29,537 bases of DNA from Muribaculaceae bacterium. Its GTDB lineage: Bacteria > Bacteroidota > Bacteroidia > Bacteroidales > Muribaculaceae. Positions 16,449-25,201 of the stretch are shown one piece after another. The number at the start of each line of letters is the position of its first letter. The first letter of the stretch is position 1. The position numbers and the translations under genes were made by a program. The DNA lies in the NCBI GenBank assembly GCA_029052265.1, contig JAIDJJ010000415.1, positions 1-29,537 on the forward strand, given 5' to 3'. The notes under the pieces were generated by a model. It saw nothing but the letters and a program-made list of their open reading frames with translations. It searched no databases and was not told the origin of the DNA.

Positions 16449-17918
16449 ATGAAATCATTTATTCTGGAGAAAGGTCTATATGCGTTTGCCGCATGCGCTC
16501 TTGCTCTCGGCTCTTCCGGGTGTAAAAGCGATGACGAGCCCGGGAATGGGGGAAAACCGTCGAATCCGGAGGAGCCGGCAGCTGAACTGACCTTGACCAA
16601 TACTCAACGCGCCATCGAGATTATAGATGCCGCCATCGGGAATTATTTCGAGGGCACAGGCATGGCGATGTCACGTTATTATAATCCTTACAGCGACCAG
16701 AAATCAAGCGAGCTTGGAAGTGTATGGATGTACACTTCATCTATCGAGGCTGTAAATTCGGTATTGAAGAGCCTGAAGGCTCAGAAAGCCGCCGGAAAGA
16801 CATCGTTGTATGATGCCAATTTCTCCCGTTACTCGGAATTGCTTGCAAATCTGGTAGACAATCTGGATTTTTATGCAGGTACTTACACCCTTACCTCTTA
16901 CACCGGCACCAATACATGGACGGTATATGGAGTGAACCGCGGAAGCGGTAAGGGGGCTGCGTCGGTCGACGGTATCCTGAATGTATACGACGACCAGATG
17001 TGGATCGTGCGCGAACTTCTGGAAGCTTATGAAGCGACCGGCAACACTGCATATCTGGAGAAAGCGGAGTATCTGACCGCATATGTGCTCGACGGCTGGG
17101 ACTGCACTCTTGATGAGAATGGCAACCAGCACGGAGGTATCACATGGGGTCCCGGGTATGTCACCAAGCATTCATGCTCCAACGGACCCATGGTGGCTCC
17201 GCTTGTGAAGCTGGCTGAAATCTATAAAGGCAAGTCAGACGAGATCACATTCGGAGTTATCAATCCCGACAACACACGTTCAAAGGATACAAAAGCGAAA
17301 GCCGACTATTATCTTGAGATGGCAGCAGCTGTCTACAACTATCAGATGACGCATCTGCTGAATCCGTCTACAGGCGTGTTTGACGACATGATGGGTGGAG
17401 ACGACAATGGCGGACAGATCAGATATGAGACAGTCGACGGGGAAAGATACCGTGCCTATGTGCATCTGCGTGACCGCGTGGGTACGGCTTACTCCTACAA
17501 CACCGGAACAATGATTTCAGGGGCGGCAGCCCTTTACGGCGCCACCTCAGACCAGGTCTACCTTGATGATCTCCGCTCGCTTTGCGACAAAAGTTTCAGC
17601 TTCTTCGCACAGCCGGCGGCAGGCAAGGAGGGTTGTTACACATTCGCCATCACCGGCTTTAACAACTGGTTTAACAATGTGCTTGAAAGAAGTTATGTAG
17701 ACGCAGCCAAGGCTTATTCCAAGGCAGGCGAATATGCCGATGCTTTCCAGTCGAATCTGGATTACGCCTACAGCAACTTCCTATACAACCACATGCTTCC
17801 TCCCAACCTTCTGGTGGGATGGAATTCCGACAGAGGCAGAAACAACATGGAGGCGATGTTCACATTTGCTTTCGCTGCCGAGTATGCCTCTCTTGCAGAA
17901 TATCAACTAACAAAATAA
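16449..17918 (+). CDS. GH76 endo-alpha-1,6-mannanase lipoprotein
   Basis: 489 residues with a lipobox (LGSSGC, Cys25) followed by KSDDEPG, an acidic stretch consistent with surface export, then a Gly/Pro/Glu-rich linker to about residue 46. The body is the alpha/alpha toroid of GH76. The catalytic Asp pair is D181-D182 in the family signature VYDDQMW, followed by LLEAYEATGNTAYLEKAE, then HSCSNGPMVAPLVKLAEIY (241-259) and AYSYNTGTMISGAAALY, all typical. GH76 enzymes cut alpha-1,6-mannan backbones internally with retention. With the GH125 this gives an endo/exo pair. The gene begins 112 bases after the previous one, behind the nested inverted repeat, and ends 10 bases before SusC. Confidence 0.9.
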   Translation: MKSFILEKGLYAFAACALALGSSGCKSDDEPGNGGKPSNPEEPAAELTLTNTQRAIEIIDAAIGNYFEGTGMAMSRYYNPYSDQKSSELGSVWMYTSSIEAVNSVLKSLKAQKAAGKTSLYDANFSRYSELLANLVDNLDFYAGTYTLTSYTGTNTWTVYGVNRGSGKGAASVDGILNVYDDQMWIVRELLEAYEATGNTAYLEKAEYLTAYVLDGWDCTLDENGNQHGGITWGPGYVTKHSCSNGPMVAPLVKLAEIYKGKSDEITFGVINPDNTRSKDTKAKADYYLEMAAAVYNYQMTHLLNPSTGVFDDMMGGDDNGGQIRYETVDGERYRAYVHLRDRVGTAYSYNTGTMISGAAALYGATSDQVYLDDLRSLCDKSFSFFAQPAAGKEGCYTFAITGFNNWFNNVLERSYVDAAKAYSKAGEYADAFQSNLDYAYSNFLYNHMLPPNLLVGWNSDRGRNNMEAMFTFAFAAEYASLAEYQLTK

Positions 17919-17928
17919 CAACTACATC

Positions 17929-20900
17929 ATGACATCTATGAAGACTCCCGGCGGTCTTGCGCGCTTTTTCGTCTGTCTGGCGATCGCGTTTATGACAGCC
18001 CTCAATCCAGCCGGTGCCTTTGCACAAGACACGGTCACTGTCACAGGTCAGGTAACAGATGAACAGAATGAACCACTCATCGGTGCAACCGTAATGGTAA
18101 AAGGCACCTCGGTCGGCACAGCTACCGATATCGACGGTTCATATTCTTTGTCGGCACCCAAGAATGCCACTCTTGTTTTCTCTTATGTTGGCTACACATC
18201 TATCGAGGAGAAACTTAACGGCAGGACCGTCCTTAACGTAGTGATGAATTCCGACACTCAGCTTATGGACGAGGTCGTGGTCGTGGGTTACGGCACACAG
18301 CGTCGTGGCTCCGTTACAGGTGCGGTGGCAAGTGTGAAGGGTTCTGAAATGCTTCAGACAAAGAGCGAGAACCCTCAGAACATGCTCACCGGCCGTGTGC
18401 CCGGTCTCCGTATCTGGCAGAAAAGTTCTGAACCCGGCACCTATTCCAATAATATGGACGTCCGTGGTCTCGGTGCCCCGCTCGTTGTCATCGACGGAGT
18501 GCCCCGTACGGTTGAAGACTTCCAGCGACTGAACGCTACCGACATCCAGGATGTGTCTGTCCTTAAGGACGCGTCTGCCGCCATCTACGGTGTGCGCGCA
18601 GCAAACGGTGTGCTCCTCGTCACTACTAAAGGAGGTAACGCCGGTAAGGTCAATGTGACCTATAGCGGTTCTTACACTATCCAGAAGCCCAACAAGATGC
18701 CTGAGCTGGCAAGCGCATACGACGCAATGACCATCTACAACGAGAAGAAATGGAACAACATCAACGGTGGTTCTATCGGTTTCAGCCAGGCTGATTTCGA
18801 GGCTCTCGCCAACGGCACACGCCGTGTGTCTGACTGGAACGACCTCGTGTTCTCAAACACATCCCCGCAGACACAGCATGATGTAAGCATCTCCGGCGGT
18901 AACGAACGCAACCAATATTATGTGAGCTTCGGTTATTTCTATCAGGAAGGTCTCTTCAAGAGCGGTGACCTCAACTACGATAAATATAACGTACGTGCCA
19001 ACATCACTTCCGAGATTGTAAAAGGTCTTAAGTTCTATGCCAATCTTGCCGGCATGGCTGATTCCCGCAACACCCCCTATAATTCATCAGTAGACATCAT
19101 CCGCAACTATTGGAAACAGGGTGTTCTTTTCCCGGCTTACGCTGACCCCGAGAACACAATGCTCAACTATGAGGGTCTTGATCTTGAACAGAACACTGTT
19201 GCCATGATGACTTCAGATATCAGCGGTCACCGCAAATACCGTCAGAAGACTTTCGAATCTTCCGCATATCTCAACTTTGATTTCGGCGCATACGTGCCGG
19301 CATTGAAAGGTCTTGAGGCTAAGGCGCTCGTAAGCTATGACTATCGCGTGGACGACAACGAAATCTACCGTAAGGAATACTATCAGTATGCATACGATCC
19401 TCTGACTGATTCCTACAACCAGAAGATCTACAACAGCAGCTCTCCGAGCAACCTGCGCCGTGAATACTATTCCAAGTCGCAGTTCCTCTATCAGTTCCTT
19501 TTGAACTACAACCGTGAATTTAATGACCTTCACAATGTGGGTGCCACTTTCGGATGGGAAGGACAGCGCCGCACAGGCGACAACTTCTATGCAGTGCGCG
19601 ATCTCGCATTCTCCAATCCTTATCTTCTTGTCGGTGTGACAGAAGGTCAGATCGGTGCTATGGACGGAGGAAACCTTTATGAATATACCAACAATGCACT
19701 CATCGGGCGTCTGAATTATTCATTCGCCGACCGCTATCTTCTCGAAGCGCAGTTCCGTTACGACGGTTCTTCCAAATTTGCCAAAGGTCACCGCTGGGGC
19801 TTCTTCCCTTCAGTTTCTGCAGGTTGGAGAGTGTCAGAGGAAGCTTTCTTCCGCAACACCGAGGCTCTTGACTTCATCAACAACTTGAAAGTCCGTGCCA
19901 GCTACGGTATGCTCGGTGACGACAGCGGCGTTAACTATGACTGGGCGATGGGTTACACCTATCCTTCCGGTATTCCCGCTGACAATGGTAACTACAACGG
20001 CTATTCTCCGGGTTATGTGTTCAACGGACAGTATATTTCAGCTGCCTCTCCGATGGCACTTCCAAACCTCGCAATTTCATGGTACAAGTCAAAGACCTTC
20101 GACGTAGGTATCGATTTTGACATGCGCAACGGACTCTTCGGCTTCTCTTTCGATTACTTCCACCGCAAACGTACAGGTCTCTACGAACGTAACAACGGTT
20201 CTCTCCCGACAGTTGTCGGTGCCACAGCACCCCGTGAGAATATCAACAGTGACTCACATATGGGTATGGAGCTTGAACTCCGCCACACCAACAGGGTAGG
20301 GGAAGTGACCTACAATCTCCGCGGTATGCTGTCTATCACCCGTAACAAATATCTTTATGCTGCCAACAAAGGTCCCTGGGCAAATTCCTACGACCGTTGG
20401 CTGAACGATAACCTCAACAACCGCTATCAGGGTGTGCAGTTCGGTTATACCGGAGCAGGACGTTATGAGAACTGGAATGATATCTGGAATTATGCCGGCT
20501 ATCAGGAGAAGGATGTTCTTCCCGGCGACTACAAATATGAAGATTGGAACGGCGATGGTGAGATCAATAGCCTTGACAAGCACCCGTTTGCATTTGACCA
20601 GACTCCATGGATGAACTATTCTCTCAATATCGGTGTGAATTATAGAGATTTTGACTTCTCTATGCTCTGGCAGGGTTCCGCTCTCGGTTCAATGGAATAT
20701 AAGGAGCCTCTCTATGAAATCTGGGGCGACATGGGCGGCGGTATCCTCCAGCAATACACTGACCGCTGGCATCCGGTGAATCCTACAGCCGATCCTTATG
20801 ATCCCGCCACTGAATGGGTATCCGGATATTATGCATACACCGGCCGTTATCCGAAGTCGAACTCTTCATTCAACCGTGTAAGCACCGACTACCTGCGTCT

Positions 20901-21096
20901 GAAGAGCATCGAGCTTGGTTATACCCTTCCGAAGAGTGTGACCCGCGAGACCAGTCTCCGTCTCTATTTCAACGCATACAACCTTCTTACTTTCACAAAG
21001 GTGAAATTCGTTGACCCGGAACATCCGGACGATGATCTCGGACGTATGTATCCTCTTAACAAGACCTTCACATTCGGTCTTACTTTCTCCTATTAA
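17929..21096 (+). CDS. SusC-like TonB-dependent outer-membrane transporter
   Basis: 1055 residues. Signal peptide to about residue 32 (AGAFAQ-D). CarboxypepD_reg_2 domain at about 36-110 (VTGQVTDEQNEPLIGATVMVKGT), the SusC linker motif DEVVVVGYGTQRRGSVTGAV (114-133), plug domain about 140-236 (NMLTGRVPGLRI, VLKDASAAIYGVRAANGVLLVTTKGG), then a beta barrel ending FTFGLTFSY with the terminal aromatic residue usual for outer-membrane proteins. It imports oligosaccharides into the periplasm with energy from TonB. ATGs at 17929 and 17938 are both possible starts. It is 10 bases after GH76 and 21 bases before SusD, so the three are almost certainly co-transcribed. Confidence 0.98.
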   Translation: MTSMKTPGGLARFFVCLAIAFMTALNPAGAFAQDTVTVTGQVTDEQNEPLIGATVMVKGTSVGTATDIDGSYSLSAPKNATLVFSYVGYTSIEEKLNGRTVLNVVMNSDTQLMDEVVVVGYGTQRRGSVTGAVASVKGSEMLQTKSENPQNMLTGRVPGLRIWQKSSEPGTYSNNMDVRGLGAPLVVIDGVPRTVEDFQRLNATDIQDVSVLKDASAAIYGVRAANGVLLVTTKGGNAGKVNVTYSGSYTIQKPNKMPELASAYDAMTIYNEKKWNNINGGSIGFSQADFEALANGTRRVSDWNDLVFSNTSPQTQHDVSISGGNERNQYYVSFGYFYQEGLFKSGDLNYDKYNVRANITSEIVKGLKFYANLAGMADSRNTPYNSSVDIIRNYWKQGVLFPAYADPENTMLNYEGLDLEQNTVAMMTSDISGHRKYRQKTFESSAYLNFDFGAYVPALKGLEAKALVSYDYRVDDNEIYRKEYYQYAYDPLTDSYNQKIYNSSSPSNLRREYYSKSQFLYQFLLNYNREFNDLHNVGATFGWEGQRRTGDNFYAVRDLAFSNPYLLVGVTEGQIGAMDGGNLYEYTNNALIGRLNYSFADRYLLEAQFRYDGSSKFAKGHRWGFFPSVSAGWRVSEEAFFRNTEALDFINNLKVRASYGMLGDDSGVNYDWAMGYTYPSGIPADNGNYNGYSPGYVFNGQYISAASPMALPNLAISWYKSKTFDVGIDFDMRNGLFGFSFDYFHRKRTGLYERNNGSLPTVVGATAPRENINSDSHMGMELELRHTNRVGEVTYNLRGMLSITRNKYLYAANKGPWANSYDRWLNDNLNNRYQGVQFGYTGAGRYENWNDIWNYAGYQEKDVLPGDYKYEDWNGDGEINSLDKHPFAFDQTPWMNYSLNIGVNYRDFDFSMLWQGSALGSMEYKEPLYEIWGDMGGGILQQYTDRWHPVNPTADPYDPATEWVSGYYAYTGRYPKSNSSFNRVSTDYLRLKSIELGYTLPKSVTRETSLRLYFNAYNLLTFTKVKFVDPEHPDDDLGRMYPLNKTFTFGLTFSY

Positions 21097-21117
21097 TCTA
21101 ATAATTGACCATACAAC

Positions 21118-23178
21118 ATGAAAAAGATATTATTTTCAGCTCTTCTCGGCGCCTGTCTGCTGACTTCCTGCCAGGATATGGACATACCTCCAAAGAATAT
21201 CGTCACTTCCGACGATCTTCTTTCGACCGAATCCGGTATGGACATCTACATGGCGCGCATGTATTCGACAATGCCTTTCGAGGATTTCAAGTATCTCGCA
21301 GAACGCGGTCTTAACAGCTACAACGGCTGGCTCGCCGGGTTCGGTTTCGACGGTACGGGCGACGCTGTAAACCGCGACGGTTATTGCCGTGCATTCACCG
21401 GGGAGAACGAGGCTTACTGGGGGAATGCGTTCACACTCCTCCGTGACGCCAACTTCCTGATCGAGAATCTTCCGGCTTACAAAGATAATTATCCCGAGAT
21501 CACATATAATGACTATCTCGGTGAAGCTTATTTCGTAAGGGCATACGTGTTTTACGCGTTGGCAAAACGTTACGGTGGTATTCCTCTCGTGACAAGGGTG
21601 ATAAGCTATCCCGCTTCGAGCGATGAACTTGAGGTGCCCCGTTCGAGCGAGGAGGAAACCTGGGATCAGATCTGCGCCGATTTCGACAAGGCTGCCGAAC
21701 TGATGATGCCCAAGAGCCCCAAAAGAGGTTACGCCAACAAGTATGTGGCATTGGCTGTGAAGTCTCAGGCTATGCTTTACGCCGGTTCTGTTGCTAAATA
21801 TAACGAGACTGTCACCGGTCGACTCACCGGTCTCGGACAGAAGACAGGTGTGCGTGTGATGGGCTTTGACCAGGCAACTGCCGCCGAGGCATCAAAACGC
21901 TATTTCACCGAGGCATACAAGGCTGCACGCGAAGTTATGGAAAATGGCGGCTATAGCCTCTATATGAAGAAATGGGCGGAAGGCGACAGAAGCGCCATGC
22001 GTCAGAACATGATCGACATGATCTCTGACACCGACAGCCCTGAAAACATCTGGATCCGTGAGTATATCTATCCCACCACAACTCACTCTTTCGATGCTTA
22101 TAACGCGCCTTATGTATTCCGTTCTCCTTTGAGTAGTGCGGTTTGCCCCACTGCCGATTTCGTGGAGCTTTTCGAAGGCTTCGAGCGTTATCCCGACGGA
22201 ACTCTCAAGGTTACAACCGGTAATTCCAATACAGAGGGTACATATATAATGTATGACAATGTAGGCGATTTCTATAAGAATGCCGAGCCTCGTCTCCTTT
22301 CTTATCTTATCGCCCCCGGAGACCAGTTCAAAGGTCAGACAATGGAGATCTATGCAGGTGTCTATACCGGAACCACCCCGATCAAGCCACTCATGAGAGA
22401 TTACTCTTATCAGACACAGGGTGACAACTATCAGAATCTTGATATTGCTCAGGGTGATGACCGCACTCTCTACATGACTCCCGACCCCAACAACCAGACA
22501 ATCGTGACTCTTCCTGACGGGAAACAGATGAACGCTGCAGGTGCCAACGGTCCTTTCTACAACTACAATGAATCTGCTATGACAGGTCTTCTTGGCAGAA
22601 AGTGGCTTAAGGATGATCCTTCGTTCGTTGCACGTGAAGGTAATAGCGACCAGCATTATATCCTCGTGCGTTATGCAGAAGTTCTTTTGAATGCAGCCGA
22701 GGCGGCTGTTGAGCTTTCAATCGCAGGTGCCGTTTCTCCCGATGGTTCTGATATGCTCGGTGTGGCTACTGACGCTATCAACGACATCCGCCGTCGCGCA
22801 GGCGCGACTCTTCTTGCGGGAAAACTCACCGGCAGCAACGAGAGCCGTAACGAAGTGCGTAAGGAACGTCGTAAAGAGACAGCCTTCGAGACAGGTACCA
22901 AGTGGGACCTCCGCCGTTGGCGTGTGAACGACTATGACAACCGCGACGGTTTCTGGGGTGAAGTCCGCGACAAGGATAAGTTCAGCTCCAACTCACACTA
23001 CCGTTTCCGTGGCATCTATCCGTTCTATTCGGCAACAGATAAGAAATGGTTCTTCGACGTGAAGTTTGAATGTCTCGCCCATAAGGAGTTTGAATATAAT
23101 CCTATCGATTATTATTTCGGAATCCCGGGCGGGGAGGTTGTTAAGAGTCCTGTAATAGATCAGCAGCCTAACCGTTAA
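21118..23178 (+). CDS. SusD/RagB-like outer-membrane lipoprotein
   Basis: 686 residues, at the long end for SusD-like proteins. Lipoprotein signal with Cys18 (LLTSCQD). N-terminal SusD-like helices include GEAYFVRAYVFYALAKRYGGIPLVTR (about 140-165), the TPR-like hallmark of the family; the C-terminal RagB/SusD domain includes YILVRYAEVLLNAAEA (about 519-534), AINDIRRRAG and the RKERRKETAFETGTKWDLRRWR motif near 580-602. It forms the lid on the SusC barrel and binds the oligosaccharide at the surface. It directly follows SusC, as is standard. Confidence 0.97.
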   Translation: MKKILFSALLGACLLTSCQDMDIPPKNIVTSDDLLSTESGMDIYMARMYSTMPFEDFKYLAERGLNSYNGWLAGFGFDGTGDAVNRDGYCRAFTGENEAYWGNAFTLLRDANFLIENLPAYKDNYPEITYNDYLGEAYFVRAYVFYALAKRYGGIPLVTRVISYPASSDELEVPRSSEEETWDQICADFDKAAELMMPKSPKRGYANKYVALAVKSQAMLYAGSVAKYNETVTGRLTGLGQKTGVRVMGFDQATAAEASKRYFTEAYKAAREVMENGGYSLYMKKWAEGDRSAMRQNMIDMISDTDSPENIWIREYIYPTTTHSFDAYNAPYVFRSPLSSAVCPTADFVELFEGFERYPDGTLKVTTGNSNTEGTYIMYDNVGDFYKNAEPRLLSYLIAPGDQFKGQTMEIYAGVYTGTTPIKPLMRDYSYQTQGDNYQNLDIAQGDDRTLYMTPDPNNQTIVTLPDGKQMNAAGANGPFYNYNESAMTGLLGRKWLKDDPSFVAREGNSDQHYILVRYAEVLLNAAEAAVELSIAGAVSPDGSDMLGVATDAINDIRRRAGATLLAGKLTGSNESRNEVRKERRKETAFETGTKWDLRRWRVNDYDNRDGFWGEVRDKDKFSSNSHYRFRGIYPFYSATDKKWFFDVKFECLAHKEFEYNPIDYYFGIPGGEVVKSPVIDQQPNR

Positions 23179-23186
23179 TCAATCAG

Positions 23187-23360
23187 GGTTTAATGTTTAG
23201 TTTATAGTTTAGGGATATCACTTGGGGTTGAGAGTTTTCAATACCCTCAACCCCAACCCTTAACTCAATTATCAATTAGTAATTACTAATTATCAATTAC
23301 TAATTGCTAATTACTAATTACTAATTGATTAAACCCTCAACCCTAAACTTTAAACCAAAC
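23187..23360 (+). repeat. Complex inverted repeats between SusD and the DUF3823 gene
   Basis: GTTTAGTTTATAGTTTAGGG (23195-23214) pairs with 23341-23360 with 18 of 20 matches. Inside it is a perfect 11-base stem TTGGGGTTGAG (23222-23232) / CTCAACCCCAA (23246-23256) with a 13-base loop, followed by the heptamer array. A 13-base direct repeat TTAAACCAAACAA occurs at 23350-23362 and 23372-23384. The 215-base gap is therefore almost wholly structured; effect on expression of the downstream lipoprotein is inference. Confidence 0.65.
23267..23329. repeat. Nine-unit heptamer array, consensus AATTACT
   Basis: Nine consecutive 7-base units, each beginning AATT: ATC, AGT, ACT, ATC, ACT, GCT, ACT, ACT, GAT as the last three bases. 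Four of nine are exactly AATTACT. Since the unit AATTAGT contains bases complementary to AATTACT, the array can fold on itself. It sits 64 bases before the DUF3823 start codon. Confidence 0.85.
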
Positions 23361-23393
23361 AACTCTAAACCTTAAACCAAACAAAAAGACAAC

Positions 23394-24209
23394 ATGAAAC
23401 AGTTTAAGATATTCGGCATGTTTGCCGCCCTTCTGATGTTCTCCTCTTGTAGCATGTTTGAGATCGACAACTATGATGAACCGGAAGAGACTATCTGGGG
23501 TGAGGTAGTGGATGTCGCCACAGGCGACCGTGTCCTCACAGACCAGGGTAGCGAAGGTATCCGCGTGCGTCTCACCGAGCTCAGCTGGGGCGACAATGTG
23601 GAACACAATCCCGACTTCTTCTGTATGCCAGACGGCTCTTTCCAGAACACAAAGATCTTTAAAGGTCATTACAATGTGCGTGTCGATGGTCCGTTCATCC
23701 CTCTCGTGCGTGAAACGACAGACGGTGTGCTTCTTGCCGACGAGACTATCAATACAGACATCAAGGGCACTACCAAGGTGAAATTCGAGGTTCAGCCTTT
23801 CCTCAATGTGAAGATCGTAGGCGATCCTACAGTGAGCAACGGTGTCATAAAGGCTAAGGTTGTTGTGGAGAGAGGCGTATCAGAGAGTGAGTTCCGCAAC
23901 AAGATCGAACCGATGGGCAACTGGAACGACAGCTATCTCAACATGACCGACATCCAGTTCTTTGTGAGCTATTCCAATGCAGTAGGCTACCGTGCCCGCG
24001 ACGACCGTTGGTCAAGCAGCATAAGCTACACCGGCAACAGCTTCAACGACCTCTTCGGACAGCCGATCACTATCACATCAAACGGAGAGATACCTTCAGG
24101 AAGAAAAGTATGGGTGCGCGCTGCGGCACGTATCAATTTCGACACTCCGGTCGGAAGCGGTACCCGTCGCTGGAACTACTCGGAGCCAGTAGAGGTGATG
24201 ATCCCGTAA
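23394..24209 (+). CDS. DUF3823 outer-membrane lipoprotein, SusD partner
   Basis: 271 residues with lipoprotein signal (MFSSC, Cys19). The first part (about 20-115) is the DUF3823 N-terminal beta-sandwich: 'Y-EPEETIWGEVVD..TG..V.TDQGSEGIRVRL.EL' then 'PDGSFQNTKIFKGHYNVRVDGPF', resembling a carboxypeptidase-regulatory fold. The second part (about 120-271) is the paired DUF3823 C-terminal domain. These proteins commonly follow SusD in PULs and are thought to be accessory glycan-binding lipoproteins; a function for this one has not been seen in the sequence. It is the last gene of the operon, followed by a terminator, and is set apart from SusD by a 215-base repeat-rich gap. Confidence 0.88.
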   Translation: MKQFKIFGMFAALLMFSSCSMFEIDNYDEPEETIWGEVVDVATGDRVLTDQGSEGIRVRLTELSWGDNVEHNPDFFCMPDGSFQNTKIFKGHYNVRVDGPFIPLVRETTDGVLLADETINTDIKGTTKVKFEVQPFLNVKIVGDPTVSNGVIKAKVVVERGVSESEFRNKIEPMGNWNDSYLNMTDIQFFVSYSNAVGYRARDDRWSSSISYTGNSFNDLFGQPITITSNGEIPSGRKVWVRAAARINFDTPVGSGTRRWNYSEPVEVMIP

Positions 24210-24282
24210 GAGAATCTTATATAAAGAATAAACACAGATTATATATGGGCTTGGCTTTCGTTTGTAAGCCGGAAAATGCCCC

Positions 24283-24316
24283 GGGAGGTGGATCTCAGAT
24301 CCATCTCCTGTTTTTT
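24283..24316 (+). terminator. Intrinsic terminator of the SusC/D operon
   Basis: Arms GGAGGTGGAT (24284-24293) and ATCCATCTCC (24299-24308) pair with one G-U pair around a 5-base loop, then TG and six T (24311-24316). It ends the PUL plus-strand arm. Confidence 0.88.
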
Positions 24317-24370
24317 ATGGTGAAATGTAGTTTTTCTATGGTAAATTGCCATTATGCAAAAATAATTATG

Positions 24371-24378
24371 TAAATTTG
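24371..24378 (+). promoter_or_regulatory. Candidate -7 box (TAAATTTG) for the MarC gene
   Basis: Exact TAnnTTTG 56 bases upstream of the MarC ATG and downstream of the PUL terminator. The nearest TTG (24346-24348) is 3 bases further than ideal for -33. Confidence 0.45.
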
Positions 24379-24434
24379 CAAAAAATCTAACACAAAATCG
24401 GAACGACAAGGAGCCGAAACAAAAAACTAACCTT

Positions 24435-25082
24435 ATGGAAAACCTACTACCATTCGCATTCATGTGCCTGACATCTTTCTTCGCACTGGCAAATCCTCTT
24501 GGCACGATGCCTGTTTTCCTGTCGATGACAAAGGGAATGGATAATGTTCAGAGAAGCCGTATCGTGCGGCGGGCATGTATAGTATCATTGTTTATTCTCA
24601 TTGGTTTTACTGTAGGAGGACAGATTCTGTTCTCTTTATTCGGGATTTCGGCAAACGGATTCCGTATCGCAGCAGGTTTTATAATTTTGAAAATCGGTTT
24701 TGACATGTTGCAGGCTAAATATTCCAATGTAAAACTGAGTGAAGAGGAAGTTAAGGTATATGCCGACGACATATCGATCACACCCTTGGCAATCCCGATG
24801 CTCTGTGGTCCCGGTGCTATAGCCAATGGTGTAATGCTTATGGAAAACGCCACCACTTGGCAAATGAAAGTGACATTGCTTCTCAGTATTGCTATTATTT
24901 ATCTTCTGACCTATGTGATTTTGCGTGCCTCCACGCGGCTTGTGCCCATACTTGGAGAGACAGGCAACAATGTGATGATGCGTCTTATGGGTCTTATCCT
25001 CATGGTGATTGCTGTAGAATGCTTTGTCGGAGGTCTAAAGCCGGTCCTTGTAGACATCATCCATACCGGCCTTGCAAATTAA
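24435..25082 (+). CDS. MarC/NAAT-family integral membrane protein
   Basis: 215 residues, the usual MarC length, with about six membrane helices. Family features are the N-terminal ANPLGTMPVFLSMTKGM block (about 20-36), the central NGFRIAAGFIILKIGFDML segment (about 73-91), and the ITPLAIPMLCGPGAIA motif (about 115-130) followed by the last two or three helices. Despite the name 'multiple antibiotic resistance', family members have not been reliably tied to drug efflux, and the transported substrate is unknown. It stands alone with its own promoter-like box and is convergent with the ECF sigma operon, separated by a long hairpin. Confidence 0.93.
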   Translation: MENLLPFAFMCLTSFFALANPLGTMPVFLSMTKGMDNVQRSRIVRRACIVSLFILIGFTVGGQILFSLFGISANGFRIAAGFIILKIGFDMLQAKYSNVKLSEEEVKVYADDISITPLAIPMLCGPGAIANGVMLMENATTWQMKVTLLLSIAIIYLLTYVILRASTRLVPILGETGNNVMMRLMGLILMVIAVECFVGGLKPVLVDIIHTGLAN

Positions 25083-25085
25083 TCT

Positions 25086-25142
25086 CATTACAAAATGGAG
25101 CTGTGTCAAAACTGAATTACGACACAGCTCCATTCTGTAATG
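25086..25142. terminator. Long hairpin between convergent genes
   Basis: CATTACA-a-AATGGAGCTGTGTC (25086-25107) pairs with GACACAGCTCCATT-c-TGTAATG (25121-25142): 21 paired bases with a single mismatch and a 13-base loop. It sits just after the MarC stop codon and 59 bases past the end of the opposite gene. There is no T tract on either strand, so it is either a two-way terminator of unusual type, an RNA-stabilising stem or a small mobile palindrome. Confidence 0.6.
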
Positions 25143-25201
25143 TATGGAAAGATCATGCATTGCCTTGAGAGTGGCACCCTCCGGGAAGAAATCTCATATG
25201 G

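Noticed and set aside
15782..16600. 272-residue minus-strand ORF
   Set aside because: Crosses the end of one real gene, the inverted-repeat gap and the start of GH76; no domain features.
21892..22656. 254-residue minus-strand ORF
   Set aside because: Antisense to SusD; no recognisable features.
23267..23329. CRISPR array
   Set aside because: Units are 7 bases with no spacers; a simple tandem repeat.
24435..25082. Antibiotic resistance determinant (from the MarC name)
   Set aside because: The family name is historical; nothing in the sequence supports drug efflux.
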